Source of the DNA: Oleiagrimonas sp036379395
GTDB lineage: Bacteria; Pseudomonadota; Gammaproteobacteria; Xanthomonadales; Rhodanobacteraceae
DNA length: 48,334 nucleotides
Direction of reading: 5' to 3'
Assembly: GCA_036379395.1 (NCBI GenBank)
Contig: DASVGR010000127.1
Location: 1-48,334 of the forward strand
Below, one piece after another: positions 8,656 through 18,265 of this stretch. Both the position numbers and the translations under genes were made by a program. The notes under the pieces were generated by a model. The model did no database searches and had not been told where the DNA came from. It worked only from the letters and a program-made list of their open reading frames with translations. The stretch's first letter is position 1. Each line of letters opens with the position of its first letter.

Positions 8656-9357
8656 TCAACGTGCCGGCGTGGCGCGGGCCGGTCGACGGGCGGCCGTCGG
8701 TGCGGCAGGCTTGGCCGCAGCCGGCGCCCGAACCGGTGCCGGCGCGGGGGCGGCCGGTGGCGTGGACAAGTCGTCCAGCAGCGCCGTCGCCTGCTTTTCC
8801 ATCTCGACCAGCAAGCCGCTGACGCGCGAGCGGAAATGACGATGCAGGATGTAAGCCGGAATGGCCACCACCAGACCGGTCGCCGTGCATACCAGCGCCT
8901 GGCCGATGCCGCCGGCCATCTTCATCGGATCGCCCACGCCACTGACCATGACGGTCAGGAACATTTCGATCAGGCCGATGACGGTGCCCAAAAGGCCCAG
9001 CAGCGGCCCGATCAGCGCGATGGTGCCCAGCGCACTCAGAAACCGCTCCATGCGATGCACCACATGCCGGCCGGCGTCTTCGATGCGTTCCTTGATGACG
9101 TCGCGCGGGCGATCGCGCACGACCAGCGCGGCCGCGAACAGCTCGCCCAGCGGCGAGCCTTCCTCAAGCGCCTTGAGGTGCTCGTTGTCCAGCCGCCGCG
9201 AATGCGCCCATTGGCGCACCTCGTCATACAGGCCCGGCGGCAATACCGTGTCGTGCCGAAGCGACCAGAACCGCTCCAGCACGATCGCCAGCATGATGGC
9301 CGAACACAGCAGGATCGGCAGCATGGGCCAGCCGCCCGCCATCAGGATATCCAGCAC
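8656..9357 (-). CDS. exbB: MotA/TolQ/ExbB proton channel family protein
   Basis: 233-residue three-helix membrane protein that builds the pentameric proton channel around ExbD. The diagnostic region ALIGPLLGLLGTVIGLIEMF and the third helix ALVCTATGLVVAIPAYIL are present. The C-terminus ends in about 35 residues rich in Ala and Pro, probably a disordered cytoplasmic tail. First gene of the exbB-exbD-msbA-lpxK unit. Confidence 0.92.
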   Translation of the reverse strand: MLDILMAGGWPMLPILLCSAIMLAIVLERFWSLRHDTVLPPGLYDEVRQWAHSRRLDNEHLKALEEGSPLGELFAAALVVRDRPRDVIKERIEDAGRHVVHRMERFLSALGTIALIGPLLGLLGTVIGLIEMFLTVMVSGVGDPMKMAGGIGQALVCTATGLVVAIPAYILHRHFRSRVSGLLVEMEKQATALLDDLSTPPAAPAPAPVRAPAAAKPAAPTAARRPARATPAR

Positions 9358-9441
9358 GTCACGTCTCCACGCCTAAACTTCTCAGGTTGGCATCATAGCA
9401 GCGCCCCCGCCCGTCTTGGCTGGGATGCGCTTCGCAAACTC

Positions 9442-10275
9442 TCAGCCATGCGGCGGATGCGCGACGACAAACCAGCCGATCGCAGCCAGCAAATTGTTCG
9501 TGGCATGCATGGCGACCGACGGCCACAGCGAGCGCGACTTGACGCGCAGCCAGGCCAGCGCCACGCCCAGCAGCATCAAGTCCGGAATGGGATACCACGC
9601 GAACTTGAAATCGGGCAGGTGCGCGCCACCGAAAATCAGCGCGCTGACAAGGATCGCCGGCCACACCGGCATGCGCCGCATCAAGCCGGACAGCAGCACG
9701 CCGCGAAACAGCAATTCCTCGATCAGCGGCGCCACGCACACGACCAGCGCCGCCAACGCAATGCGCATTCCCAGCGGGACGTTCTTGCCCATCACGCTGA
9801 CGTCCTGATGGAACGCGTGACCGTGCGCCAGGAACTCCGTCAGCCAACTGCCGCCATAGGCCAGCGCGACAGCGGCAGCCACCGCCATGGCAAAAAACAT
9901 CCACGGCCGCTCCGGACGCACGAAGCCGAACCCCGGCGGATCGGCCACGCTCCATTGCTCGCGCCAGAACCGGCGGGTCAGCCACAACGTCAACGCGGCC
10001 ACGATGGCCAGCACGATGATCGTCAGCCCCGTCTTGATCGACGGCTCGTGCAAAAGCCGGCCAATGGCGGCCGCGCCGAAATGATGCCCGGTGGCGCCCT
10101 GGATGAAGGCGTAAACGAAGATGCCGACCAGCCCCACCACGGCGCCGACCACGGCCTGCAACAGGAAGTACAGCGCCACCATGCCCAGCCCGCTCCAGAT
10201 GCCGGGCCGACGCGGCGGTTGGGGCGCCAGCACGGCTGGATCGAAATCGGGGGCTGAATCGGTGGAAATGGTCAC
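9442..10275 (-). CDS. CPBP-family intramembrane glutamic/metallo-protease
   Basis: 277-residue polytopic membrane protein of the CPBP (Abi/CAAX protease) family. The motifs are EELLFRG (186-192, the two catalytic-site glutamates and arginine), FGGAH (215-219) and HATNN (257-261). The N-terminal 25 residues are polar and proline-rich, followed by about eight hydrophobic segments. The start is a GTG with no obvious ribosome site, so the first residues are uncertain. Substrate unknown; members elsewhere process prenylated proteins or self-immunity peptides. It is upstream of exbB on the same strand with an 84-bp gap. Confidence 0.85.
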   Translation of the reverse strand: MTISTDSAPDFDPAVLAPQPPRRPGIWSGLGMVALYFLLQAVVGAVVGLVGIFVYAFIQGATGHHFGAAAIGRLLHEPSIKTGLTIIVLAIVAALTLWLTRRFWREQWSVADPPGFGFVRPERPWMFFAMAVAAAVALAYGGSWLTEFLAHGHAFHQDVSVMGKNVPLGMRIALAALVVCVAPLIEELLFRGVLLSGLMRRMPVWPAILVSALIFGGAHLPDFKFAWYPIPDLMLLGVALAWLRVKSRSLWPSVAMHATNNLLAAIGWFVVAHPPHG

Positions 10276-10434
10276 GTGTCAAATCCGTTGCTGGTTGTCA
10301 TCGACCGGGCACGGGCATGGCCCGCATCCTCATTGTCGCCCGCACACTCTTACGCGCGGGCATGACGCAGGCCTACATCCCGCCACGATCTTCGCGGCTG
10401 CCATGCATCATGCCCGCACATCAGGCTGGCTGTC

Positions 10435-10986
10435 ATGGACCAGCCGACACTTGCGACAACACATCCCCCATCCGGGTTCAGCTTGGTCGAACAATTGGCC
10501 TGCCTCGCCGTGGTCGCCGTATTGACGACCCTGGCGGTACCGGCCATGAGCGGCCTGCTGACCCGTTCGGCCACGCGCTCGACCGCGGACACGCTGTTCC
10601 GCGCCGCCCACGTCGCCCGCACCTACGCCATCACCCACGACAGCGACACCTTGCTGTGTCCCAGCCTGGACGGTCACCGTTGCGACGCCAGCCACGGCTG
10701 GCAGGCGAACTGGATCGTGGCGCGCGACCGCAACCACGACGGCCAGCCCGACATCGCGCCGATATTGCGCCTGCAGCCTTCCGCGCACACGCGGGTTGCC
10801 GGCACGCGCGGCCGTGACCACGTGCGCTTTCGTCCCGACGGCAGCGCCGCCGGCACCAACCTCACCCTGATCGTGTGCGCCGCGGCATCCGCGCCAGCGC
10901 ACGCCGTCGTCATTTCCAACACCGGCCGTGTCCGCGAGGCGCCGGCCAGCGCAGACGAAAAATCGCGTTGCACCTCTTCCAAATAG
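10435..10986 (+). CDS. GspH/FimT-type pseudopilin
   Basis: 183-residue type IV pilin-like protein. A 13-residue leader ends in Gly before FSLVEQLACLAVVAVLTTLA, the prepilin peptidase site followed by Glu5 of the mature protein and the hydrophobic assembly helix. The globular part has a Cys pair flanking DGHRC and a conserved-looking GRVR near the end, as in FimT minor pilins that help DNA uptake. There are no other pilus genes beside it; it sits alone between the CPBP gene (divergent) and tRNA-Asn. Confidence 0.8.
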   Translation: MDQPTLATTHPPSGFSLVEQLACLAVVAVLTTLAVPAMSGLLTRSATRSTADTLFRAAHVARTYAITHDSDTLLCPSLDGHRCDASHGWQANWIVARDRNHDGQPDIAPILRLQPSAHTRVAGTRGRDHVRFRPDGSAAGTNLTLIVCAAASAPAHAVVISNTGRVREAPASADEKSRCTSSK

Positions 10987-11065
10987 CTTTCGCTTGCGTA
11001 TAATCGCCGTCCGCTCATGGGCGCCACCACCGGCGTGCATGGCGTTTCGATCCCGCAAACGGCCC

Positions 11066-11094
11066 TTGACAGAACCCGTCACAATGCCCAAAAT
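11066..11094 (+). promoter_or_regulatory. Sigma-70 promoter of tRNA-Asn
   Basis: TTGACA (11066-11071), 17 bp, CAAAAT (11089-11094); the predicted start is a few bases before the tRNA at 11107. Confidence 0.7.
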
Positions 11095-11106
11095 TGCGAG
11101 CTCGCT

Positions 11107-11183
11107 GCCCGAGTAGCTCAGCTGGTTAGAGCATCTGACTGTTAATCAGAGGGTCACAGGTTCGAGTCCTGTTTCGGGCGCCA
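11107..11183 (+). tRNA. tRNA-Asn (anticodon GTT)
   Basis: Complete 77-nt cloverleaf with encoded CCA: acceptor GCCCGAG/TTCGGGC, D-arm GCTC/GAGC, anticodon stem TCTGA/TCAGA with loop CTGTTAA (GTT at 34-36), T-arm ACAGG-TTCGAGT-CCTGT. Single-gene unit with its own promoter and terminator. Confidence 0.97.
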
Positions 11184-11190
11184 TCTTTCG

Positions 11191-11223
11191 AAAAAGGCCT
11201 TGCTTTTGCAAGGCCTTTTTCTT
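11191..11223 (+). terminator. Rho-independent terminator of tRNA-Asn
   Basis: Perfect stem AAAAAGGCCTTGC / GCAAGGCCTTTTT with a TTTT loop (11191-11220), followed by more T-rich sequence, 7 nt after the tRNA. Confidence 0.9.
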
Positions 11224-11275
11224 TGTCCGCGGCCGCACGATTTAAGATGGGCGCATCTGCCCCCACCTTTCAGCC

Positions 11276-13312
<2,037 letters not shown>

Positions 13313-13331
13313 TCACCGGCCGGGGCCGACA

Positions 13332-14456
13332 TCACTCGCGCGTTTGCGATGCCGCGCCGGCGTAGCGTCGGCCTTTCCACACCGATCGCGTGCCGCCCAG
13401 GCTGCGCCACGCCGACAACCACGTCGCCCACAGGAAAACACCCGCCGCCAACGGCAGGCACGGCGCCAGCCAGAGACATCGCCGGTAGTAACGCAACACC
13501 GGCACGTGGCTGATCGCCAGCAGCAGCCACGCCAGCGCACCGATTGCGCGAATGCGGGCAGTGCCGCAAGCCACGCCGACCAGCGGCAGCCAGAACACCA
13601 GCACCAGCAACAACGACGCGGCCAGCAGCCGCCACCACGATTCGCGCAACTGCACGAACGCCGTGCGCGCCACCATGCGCACGATGTCGGCCAGACCGGA
13701 ACGGCGCTGGCTGACGGCATCATGCGTCAACCCGATCCAGCAGCGATGACCGCCGCGCTTGACGTGCGCCGCCAGCGTGCAGTCGTCGATGATGGCGTCG
13801 CGCCACGCGGCAAAGCCGCCCACATCCAGCAGCGCCTGGCGTTCGATCAGCACCACGCCGCCGGCCGCGGCTGCCACGCGCGAATCCGCGCGATTGGCCA
13901 GGGCAAACGGGTACAGCCATTTGAAAAAGTACACGAACGCAGGCAACAGCCAACGCGCGGCCCAGCCTTGCCCATTCGGACACGCGCACAACGACACCAG
14001 CGCGAAGCCTTGCTCCGCCTTGCATCGCAATGCCGGCAACAAGCCCGGCGCCAGACGGATATCCGCGTCCAGCAACAACACATACGGTGTGGTCACTTGC
14101 GCCAACCCTTGCTGCATCGCCCACAACTTGCCGGTCCATCCCGGCGGCGGCGTCGAACCGGCAACCACTTGCAAATGACGCAGGCCGCAAGCCTGCGCCA
14201 CCGCCACCGTCGCGTCATCCGATTCGTCGTCGACCAGCACCACCGGCAAACCGGCGTCCGTCGCGGCCAGCGTCCGCAAGGTCGTGCCGATTGCTTCCGC
14301 CTCGTTGCGCGCGGGAATCAGCACGGTCACGTCCGACACGTCTGGTGCCCCAGCGGCATCGGCGTCCAGCCGCTCGCGGCAACGCCACGGCTGCCACGGC
14401 AACAGCAACGCCACCAGCCAGACAATCAAAGCCAACGTGACCAGCATCGACAACAT
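13332..14456 (-). CDS. hpnB: Membrane glycosyltransferase family 2, HpnB-like
   Basis: 374-residue GT2 protein with an N-terminal membrane helix and several C-terminal ones. Visible motifs are VLIPARNEAEAIG, VVLVDDESDDAT, LLLDADIRL (the metal-binding DxD) and IIDDCTLAAHVKRGG, in the order typical of the hopanoid-cluster glycosyltransferase HpnB. The ATG at 14456 has a GAGGG site 8 nt upstream; a longer frame to 14513 is less likely. No other hopanoid genes lie near, so the HpnB role is inferred only from resemblance. It overlaps nothing and ends 19 bp after the convergent uvrB. Confidence 0.7.
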   Translation of the reverse strand: MLSMLVTLALIVWLVALLLPWQPWRCRERLDADAAGAPDVSDVTVLIPARNEAEAIGTTLRTLAATDAGLPVVLVDDESDDATVAVAQACGLRHLQVVAGSTPPPGWTGKLWAMQQGLAQVTTPYVLLLDADIRLAPGLLPALRCKAEQGFALVSLCACPNGQGWAARWLLPAFVYFFKWLYPFALANRADSRVAAAAGGVVLIERQALLDVGGFAAWRDAIIDDCTLAAHVKRGGHRCWIGLTHDAVSQRRSGLADIVRMVARTAFVQLRESWWRLLAASLLLVLVFWLPLVGVACGTARIRAIGALAWLLLAISHVPVLRYYRRCLWLAPCLPLAAGVFLWATWLSAWRSLGGTRSVWKGRRYAGAASQTRE

Positions 14457-14555
14457 GGCATCCCTCGCGACACCGCAATGACCGGGACGGAACAGCGTCA
14501 GTATCCGGCGCAATCGCCGTGCTGTAAAATCCCCGCCACGCCGCGCGAAATCGGC

Positions 14556-15536
14556 TTACGGCGCATCCTTCGGCCAGCGGAACAGGCCGGCGTAATCGGC
14601 GTCCGTGCGGCGGCAGGCACGCCAGGCCAGACCGCCTTCGGCCATGGCGTCGCGAATGCTCGGCGCCATCAACTTGAGCGACGCGGCGCCCACGTGGTCG
14701 CGCATCCGCTCGCGCGGCGGGCGTTGCATCAAGTCCAGCGCCCAGTCCGGCAACAGGCTCGCGGCCGCGCCCAGGAACATGCGTCGGCCCAACCCGGCCA
14801 GCGGGATCGGCAGGTCGATGCTGTCCAGCGTGCGCAACACGGTGGCACAGCGCTCGTCGAACACCAGTTGCGCACGTTCCGCATCGAAAAAAGCCGTCAA
14901 GTCGGCCAGGGTTTTCGGCACGTCACGCGCGCCCAGCGCCTCGGCCACGCGGGCAAACTCGGCCAGGTAGCGATCCTGCAGCGGCACCGGAATGTCGGCG
15001 TGGCAGTACGCCCGATACGCCTTGAGAAAACACCACGCCTCGGCGCACTGCACCCACGTCAGAAGATGCGGATCGTCGGCCCGGTACGGACGTCCGTCCA
15101 GCGCCGTGCCAACCACATGCAGGTGGACTCTGCGCACATGCTCGATGATGGCCTCGGCAGGCGCCGACGGCGCGTAGGTCGTGCGTCCGACAAACGCCGT
15201 CGTGCGGCGCAGGCGTCCCAGGATGTCGTGCTGGAAACTGGAATGGTCCCATACGCCGGCCATGGCCAGCGGATGCAGCATCTGCAACATCAGCGAAGCC
15301 AGGCCGCCGGCCATCATGCTGGGAAAGTCCGCGTGGATCTTCCACGTGATGCTGTCGGGGCCGAACAAGCCGGCGTCACCTTTGGGCGCGTCGTAATCGG
15401 GCGCCGGACCGTCGTGCGAAAGCACAGCCAGCACCTGGCGACGCAATTGTCGCCGCATGCCTGCCGGCAACAGCTTGATGCCCGGCAGCCGTCCCGTCGT
15501 CCGCCGTACCGATGCTTCCGCCCGCGTTTTCGACAC
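14556..15536 (-). CDS. Oxygenase MpaB family protein (DUF2236)
   Basis: 326-residue protein with the DUF2236/rubber-oxygenase-like pattern: GPDSITWKIHADF near residue 60, then a Met/Leu-rich helix, HPLAMAGVWDHSSF, GRLRRTTAFVGRTTY, and a later HLLTWVQCAEA. Family members are thought to be haem-containing oxygenases (Lcp latex oxygenase, MpaB), with the histidines above as likely haem or catalytic residues. No signal peptide is obvious. The preceding glycosyltransferase gene is on the same strand 99 bp downstream. Substrate unknown. Confidence 0.8.
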   Translation of the reverse strand: MSKTRAEASVRRTTGRLPGIKLLPAGMRRQLRRQVLAVLSHDGPAPDYDAPKGDAGLFGPDSITWKIHADFPSMMAGGLASLMLQMLHPLAMAGVWDHSSFQHDILGRLRRTTAFVGRTTYAPSAPAEAIIEHVRRVHLHVVGTALDGRPYRADDPHLLTWVQCAEAWCFLKAYRAYCHADIPVPLQDRYLAEFARVAEALGARDVPKTLADLTAFFDAERAQLVFDERCATVLRTLDSIDLPIPLAGLGRRMFLGAAASLLPDWALDLMQRPPRERMRDHVGAASLKLMAPSIRDAMAEGGLAWRACRRTDADYAGLFRWPKDAP

Positions 15537-15849
15537 CGCCCGAGTCCTCGCAGTCCAAAGTCACCGGACATTGTAAGCAAGGCGCCGGCCCCCATCGCCA
15601 GTCTTTCCGAAACCAGACCGCCCGCACACATCCGGCATCGCGCACGGCGCGAAAAGCCGCCGCCGTGCGCCCGTCCACAACCCCGACATTTACCCGGCCG
15701 GCCGCGCGCGGCATACTTGCGCGCGGAACGTTCCCCCCTTTTGCGTTCCATCGACGCCGGGCCACCGGCGCCACCCGACATCACTACAACACAACAATCG
15801 CGACACAGGCAGCCGCAAGGCCGCCCATGTTCGCGCATGGAGGCAGTAC
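15537..15849. other. 313-bp gap between divergent genes; candidate promoter and palindrome
   Basis: No gene is supported here. It holds the divergent control regions of the MpaB-like gene and the secreted protein at 15850. A plausible plus-strand promoter is TTTACC (15689-15694), 17 bp, CATACT (15712-15717). Just downstream is the perfect 10-bp palindrome GGAACGTTCC (15725-15734), a possible operator. The leader would be about 125 nt. Promoter and operator are inferred from spacing and symmetry only. Confidence 0.4.
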
Positions 15850-16224
15850 ATGAAGCTCATTGCCCATACCCGATCGCGCCTGCTGCGCACCGGGCTCGTT
15901 TCCATCGCCCTGACGCTGGCCATGGCCGGCATGGCCCAGGCCGCCGACAACGGCAGCATCATCTTCGGCAACGCCGGCCCCGGCCAGAACATGAGCGTCA
16001 CCGTCGTGAGCACCACCGGCGTGGTGCGCACGGCGTCCGTCGATGCCAGCGGCAACTACGTCATCAGCAACCTGCCGGCCGGCGTGTACACCGTCAGCCT
16101 GAGCAAGCAGGGCATGGTCATCAACCGCAAGCGCAACATCAAGACGCTGCCCGGCGGTGGCGACGAAGTGAACTTCCAGCGTTCGGGTTCGCCCGTCGCC
16201 AACGCACTGAAAGTCACTGATTGA
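15850..16224 (+). CDS. Small secreted protein with a carboxypeptidase-regulatory-like (prealbumin fold) domain
   Basis: 124 residues. A Sec signal peptide (basic start, hydrophobic core, cut after AMAGMAQA near residue 32) precedes one beta-sandwich domain with the pattern VSTTGVVRTASVDASGNYVI-SNLPAGVYTVSL, as found at the N-terminus of Oar-type TonB-dependent receptors and in carboxypeptidase regulatory domains. Here it stands alone, without a barrel or enzyme. GGAGG lies 6 nt before the ATG. Periplasmic or outer-membrane-associated location is likely; function unknown. Confidence 0.7.
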   Translation: MKLIAHTRSRLLRTGLVSIALTLAMAGMAQAADNGSIIFGNAGPGQNMSVTVVSTTGVVRTASVDASGNYVISNLPAGVYTVSLSKQGMVINRKRNIKTLPGGGDEVNFQRSGSPVANALKVTD

Positions 16225-16338
16225 ACCAACGGCAGGCGGCGCCCGACGTGCCGCCTGCCCGTCCGCGTCCCGCGTCCCCACTGTCTGCGCACGTACGCGA
16301 CAGCACGATTCAAGTCCGGTGCCTTGCGCCGCACGATC

Positions 16339-17154
16339 TCACATGACGGGAACCGGATCGGCGTGCCCGTCACTTCCCGGCATGGGCACGACATCCTTCA
16401 AGGCACGGCAGATGCACGCTGCCAGATCTTCCTGCCCGCGGATTCCCGGCAATGACGGGCGGTCGAAATGGCCAGCCCACAGAATGCGCCGCAACGGCAC
16501 ATTCACGACGCGGATCGACGTGCGTATGCGCTCGTCATCCACCCGCACACTGCCCTCGACAAGACAACAAGGTCCTGCCATCACGCGCCCGTCGGCCCAA
16601 AACGGGGCTTCGGCCGCATCCCCGGCCATCTCGGCAACAGGCACGCAAATGTCGCCGAACCGCACGAAAAGCTGATTCACCAGCTCCTCGTAAAGACCAC
16701 AGGCAAACGCTTCGCCGGCACGCGTGGCGGAGATATGGCGCAGCGGCCTGATTCCCAGGCAGCCGAATGCCGCCTGCGCGCCCCTTCCTGTCGGGCACGG
16801 TCGCCGACGAAATACCGGCACATGCTGTCCCACGGGGATGTCGATTTTCACGCCGTCACGCAGTGAATGCTTGAGGTAATAAGCCGACAAACGCTTGCGC
16901 AACCGCCCTATCTGCACCCTGACAATCGGATCCTCGGTCATGCAATCGGCGGGATTCCTGTCGAATACCTCCACTCCGATGGAATATTCGTTGATTTCAC
17001 GCACATGCCCTTCAAGGGTTGCAGCAACCAGATACGACAACAGGCGGCGCATGCGATAGGCCTTGCTGAATTCGCGACTGCCAATCACCGCGGCACAAGC
17101 CGACCTTATTTCCTCTGCCTTTATGCCGCCAAAGCCTTCGGCATCTTCATTCAC
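16339..17154 (-). CDS. Winged-helix transcriptional regulator with TolB-like C-terminal domain; likely regulator of the R-body-like island
   Basis: About 271 residues. The N-terminal domain (roughly 10-110) has the pattern RMRRLLSYLVAATLEGH, INEYSIGVEVFDRNP, DPIVRVQIGRLRKRLSAYY and IPVGQHVPVFRRR, a winged helix found at the head of CadC-like and adenylate-cyclase-like regulators. The C-terminal domain resembles the TolB-N/TPR-cyclase domain (FACGLYEELVNQL, CLVEGSVRVDDERIRTSIRV, ILWAGHFDR). There is no transmembrane helix between them, so it should be cytoplasmic. I place the start at the GTG at 17154, which has GGAGGGAG 8 nt upstream; no ATG fits. It is divergent from the reb-like genes and shares their intergenic region, so it most likely controls them. 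Regulation is inference. Confidence 0.7.
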   Translation of the reverse strand: MNEDAEGFGGIKAEEIRSACAAVIGSREFSKAYRMRRLLSYLVAATLEGHVREINEYSIGVEVFDRNPADCMTEDPIVRVQIGRLRKRLSAYYLKHSLRDGVKIDIPVGQHVPVFRRRPCPTGRGAQAAFGCLGIRPLRHISATRAGEAFACGLYEELVNQLFVRFGDICVPVAEMAGDAAEAPFWADGRVMAGPCCLVEGSVRVDDERIRTSIRVVNVPLRRILWAGHFDRPSLPGIRGQEDLAACICRALKDVVPMPGSDGHADPVPVM

Positions 17155-17172
17155 CGCTCGATCTCCCTCCAA

Positions 17173-17459
17173 AGATGCACGGTTGCCACAGGAAAGTCAG
17201 TTCATGGACAGCAAGGATTGTTACGCACTGATAATATAGTTATTGTATTTATATTGATACTGCATCAATTGCATCTTCACAATTCGTTGACATAGTACAC
17301 GAAACAAAGTCCATCGACACCATCCTCATTTAGATTGTTACGGTAACAACAAGCAGCGTTACCGTAATGATACTTGTTGCCCACGCCGATATCGGCATAG
17401 CATCGGTTCCGTCCAAGGCACGCCTTGTTCCAATACGGAAATCCATCACGGAGCGTCCC
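17173..17459. promoter_or_regulatory. AT-rich divergent control region of the R-body-like island
   Basis: This gap is far richer in A+T than its surroundings, notably 17220-17300. It contains an interrupted inverted repeat ATTGAT-5 nt-ATCAAT (17253-17269), a TTGACA (17287-17292) without a clear partner, and the palindrome pair listed separately at 17335-17369. GGAG at 17450-17453 is the ribosome site of the first gene. Exact promoters are not resolved by eye. Confidence 0.5.
17335..17369. promoter_or_regulatory. Candidate operator: 15-bp palindrome and a related half-conserved copy 21 bp away
   Basis: TTGTTACGGTAACAA (17335-17349) is a perfect odd palindrome centred on G17342. A second copy GTTACCGTAAT (17358-17368) keeps one full half and most of the other. 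The centres are 21 bp apart, two helical turns, which would place two dimers on one DNA face. Position between the divergent regulator and the first reb-like gene suggests autoregulation and operon control; the binding protein is inferred. Confidence 0.55.
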
Positions 17460-17810
17460 ATGCCGAACGAATTACCGCAGGATATTGTCCAGTCGATCGC
17501 CATATCCAACGCCAAATCCATCGGCGAACAGCCTGCCGTCCTGGCCAACCTTGCATTGGCACAGCAAATATTCAATCAAAACATGCAACAACAGATAAGC
17601 CTGGGCCAGCAGCAGGCAATGAACCAGGTCCAGATGGCCGCAGCCGCAAAATGCGTTTCCATGATCGAAAACGCTGGCAAATGCGCCAATACGGATGCCA
17701 TCAACAAGATGACCAGAGACATTGAGGACATCATCAAAAAGATGAATGCAATGGGCAATGACAAACAGTCGCCGCCGGCCCCCGCGGCCGATAACCATTC
17801 ATCCACTTGA
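17460..17810 (+). CDS. RebB-family R-body-like protein (copy A)
   Basis: 116 residues. It matches the RebB ('killing trait') pattern: a hydrophobic start region IVQSIAISNAKSIGEQPAVL, then a helix NLALAQQIFNQNMQQQ, QQQAMNQVQMAAAAKCVSMI and a Pro/Ala-rich tail. RebB proteins are the small subunits that polymerise into R-bodies, coiled ribbons that unroll and puncture membranes. The ATG has GGAG 6 nt upstream. It has Cys at the centre and after the repeat region, unlike copies B and C. It is the most diverged of the four. Family call is from pattern recognition (V.DAV..N.K...E.PAM and Gln-rich NAV..QQ), not a search. Confidence 0.65.
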   Translation: MPNELPQDIVQSIAISNAKSIGEQPAVLANLALAQQIFNQNMQQQISLGQQQAMNQVQMAAAAKCVSMIENAGKCANTDAINKMTRDIEDIIKKMNAMGNDKQSPPAPAADNHSST

Positions 17811-17842
17811 TTCACATGCATTCACCAACGAGTGCATTGAAT

Positions 17843-17856
17843 GCCCGCAAGCGGGC
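17843..17856 (+). promoter_or_regulatory. Intercistronic hairpin between reb-like genes A and B
   Basis: GCCCGC-AA-GCGGGC, a perfect inverted repeat in the 99-bp gap, with no T-run. It could protect or process the mRNA and so set the ratio of the two proteins. Confidence 0.35.
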
Positions 17857-17909
17857 CAAGCAGCAAAGGCAGTTTCATTCAACCACCATCCTTTTCAAGG
17901 AGAATCACC

Positions 17910-18230
17910 ATGCCTGACGCACTACCTTCCGAAGTTGTTGGCGCCGTCGCCATTGGCAACCTCAAGGCCATTTCCGAGCAGCCCGCCATGCTGTCCAACC
18001 TGGCTTATTCCAATACGGTGGCCAATACCAACCTGTCGCAGCAAAACGCCGTGGCCAATCAGCAGGCCATGAACGAATTGGGCGTGTCGGTTGTGGCCAA
18101 GGCGTCCAACACGGTCAGCAACCTTGGCCCGCTGGAAGCCCGCTCCGCGGTCGACATCCTGACCAACAACGAACTGGCCCAGACCATCGCCGACATGAAG
18201 GCGACGCTGCAGGCATTCAAGCGCCCGTGA
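17910..18230 (+). CDS. RebB-family R-body-like protein (copy B)
   Basis: 106 residues. The start VVGAVAIGNLKAISEQPAML, followed by SNLAYSNTVANTNLSQQNAV and NQQAMNELGVSVVAKASNTV, fits the RebB subunit pattern (DAV, N.K...E.PAM, QQNAV.NQQ). A second short helical part ends in LAQTIADMKATLQAF. About three quarters of the residues are identical to the N-terminal 100 residues of copy C, so B and C arose by tandem duplication. AAGGAGA precedes the ATG by 6 nt. The strong ribosome site suggests a major structural subunit. Confidence 0.72.
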   Translation: MPDALPSEVVGAVAIGNLKAISEQPAMLSNLAYSNTVANTNLSQQNAVANQQAMNELGVSVVAKASNTVSNLGPLEARSAVDILTNNELAQTIADMKATLQAFKRP

Positions 18231-18265
18231 CGCGGACTTTTCGAACTTGATCTGGAGGATTGACC

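Noticed and set aside
10999..11004. Perfect TATAAT upstream of tRNA-Asn
   Set aside because: No -35 at 16-18 bp, and it is about 100 nt before the tRNA; the TTGACA-17-CAAAAT at 11066-11094 is better placed.
13344..16220. 958-residue open frame on the plus strand across the glycosyltransferase and MpaB genes
   Set aside because: It is Arg/Gln/His-rich translation antisense to two well-supported genes and matches no protein pattern; typical of GC-rich DNA.
17173..17459. TTGACA at 17287-17292 as a promoter of the reb-like operon
   Set aside because: No hexamer resembling TATAAT at 16-18 bp downstream; kept only as a note in the region entry.
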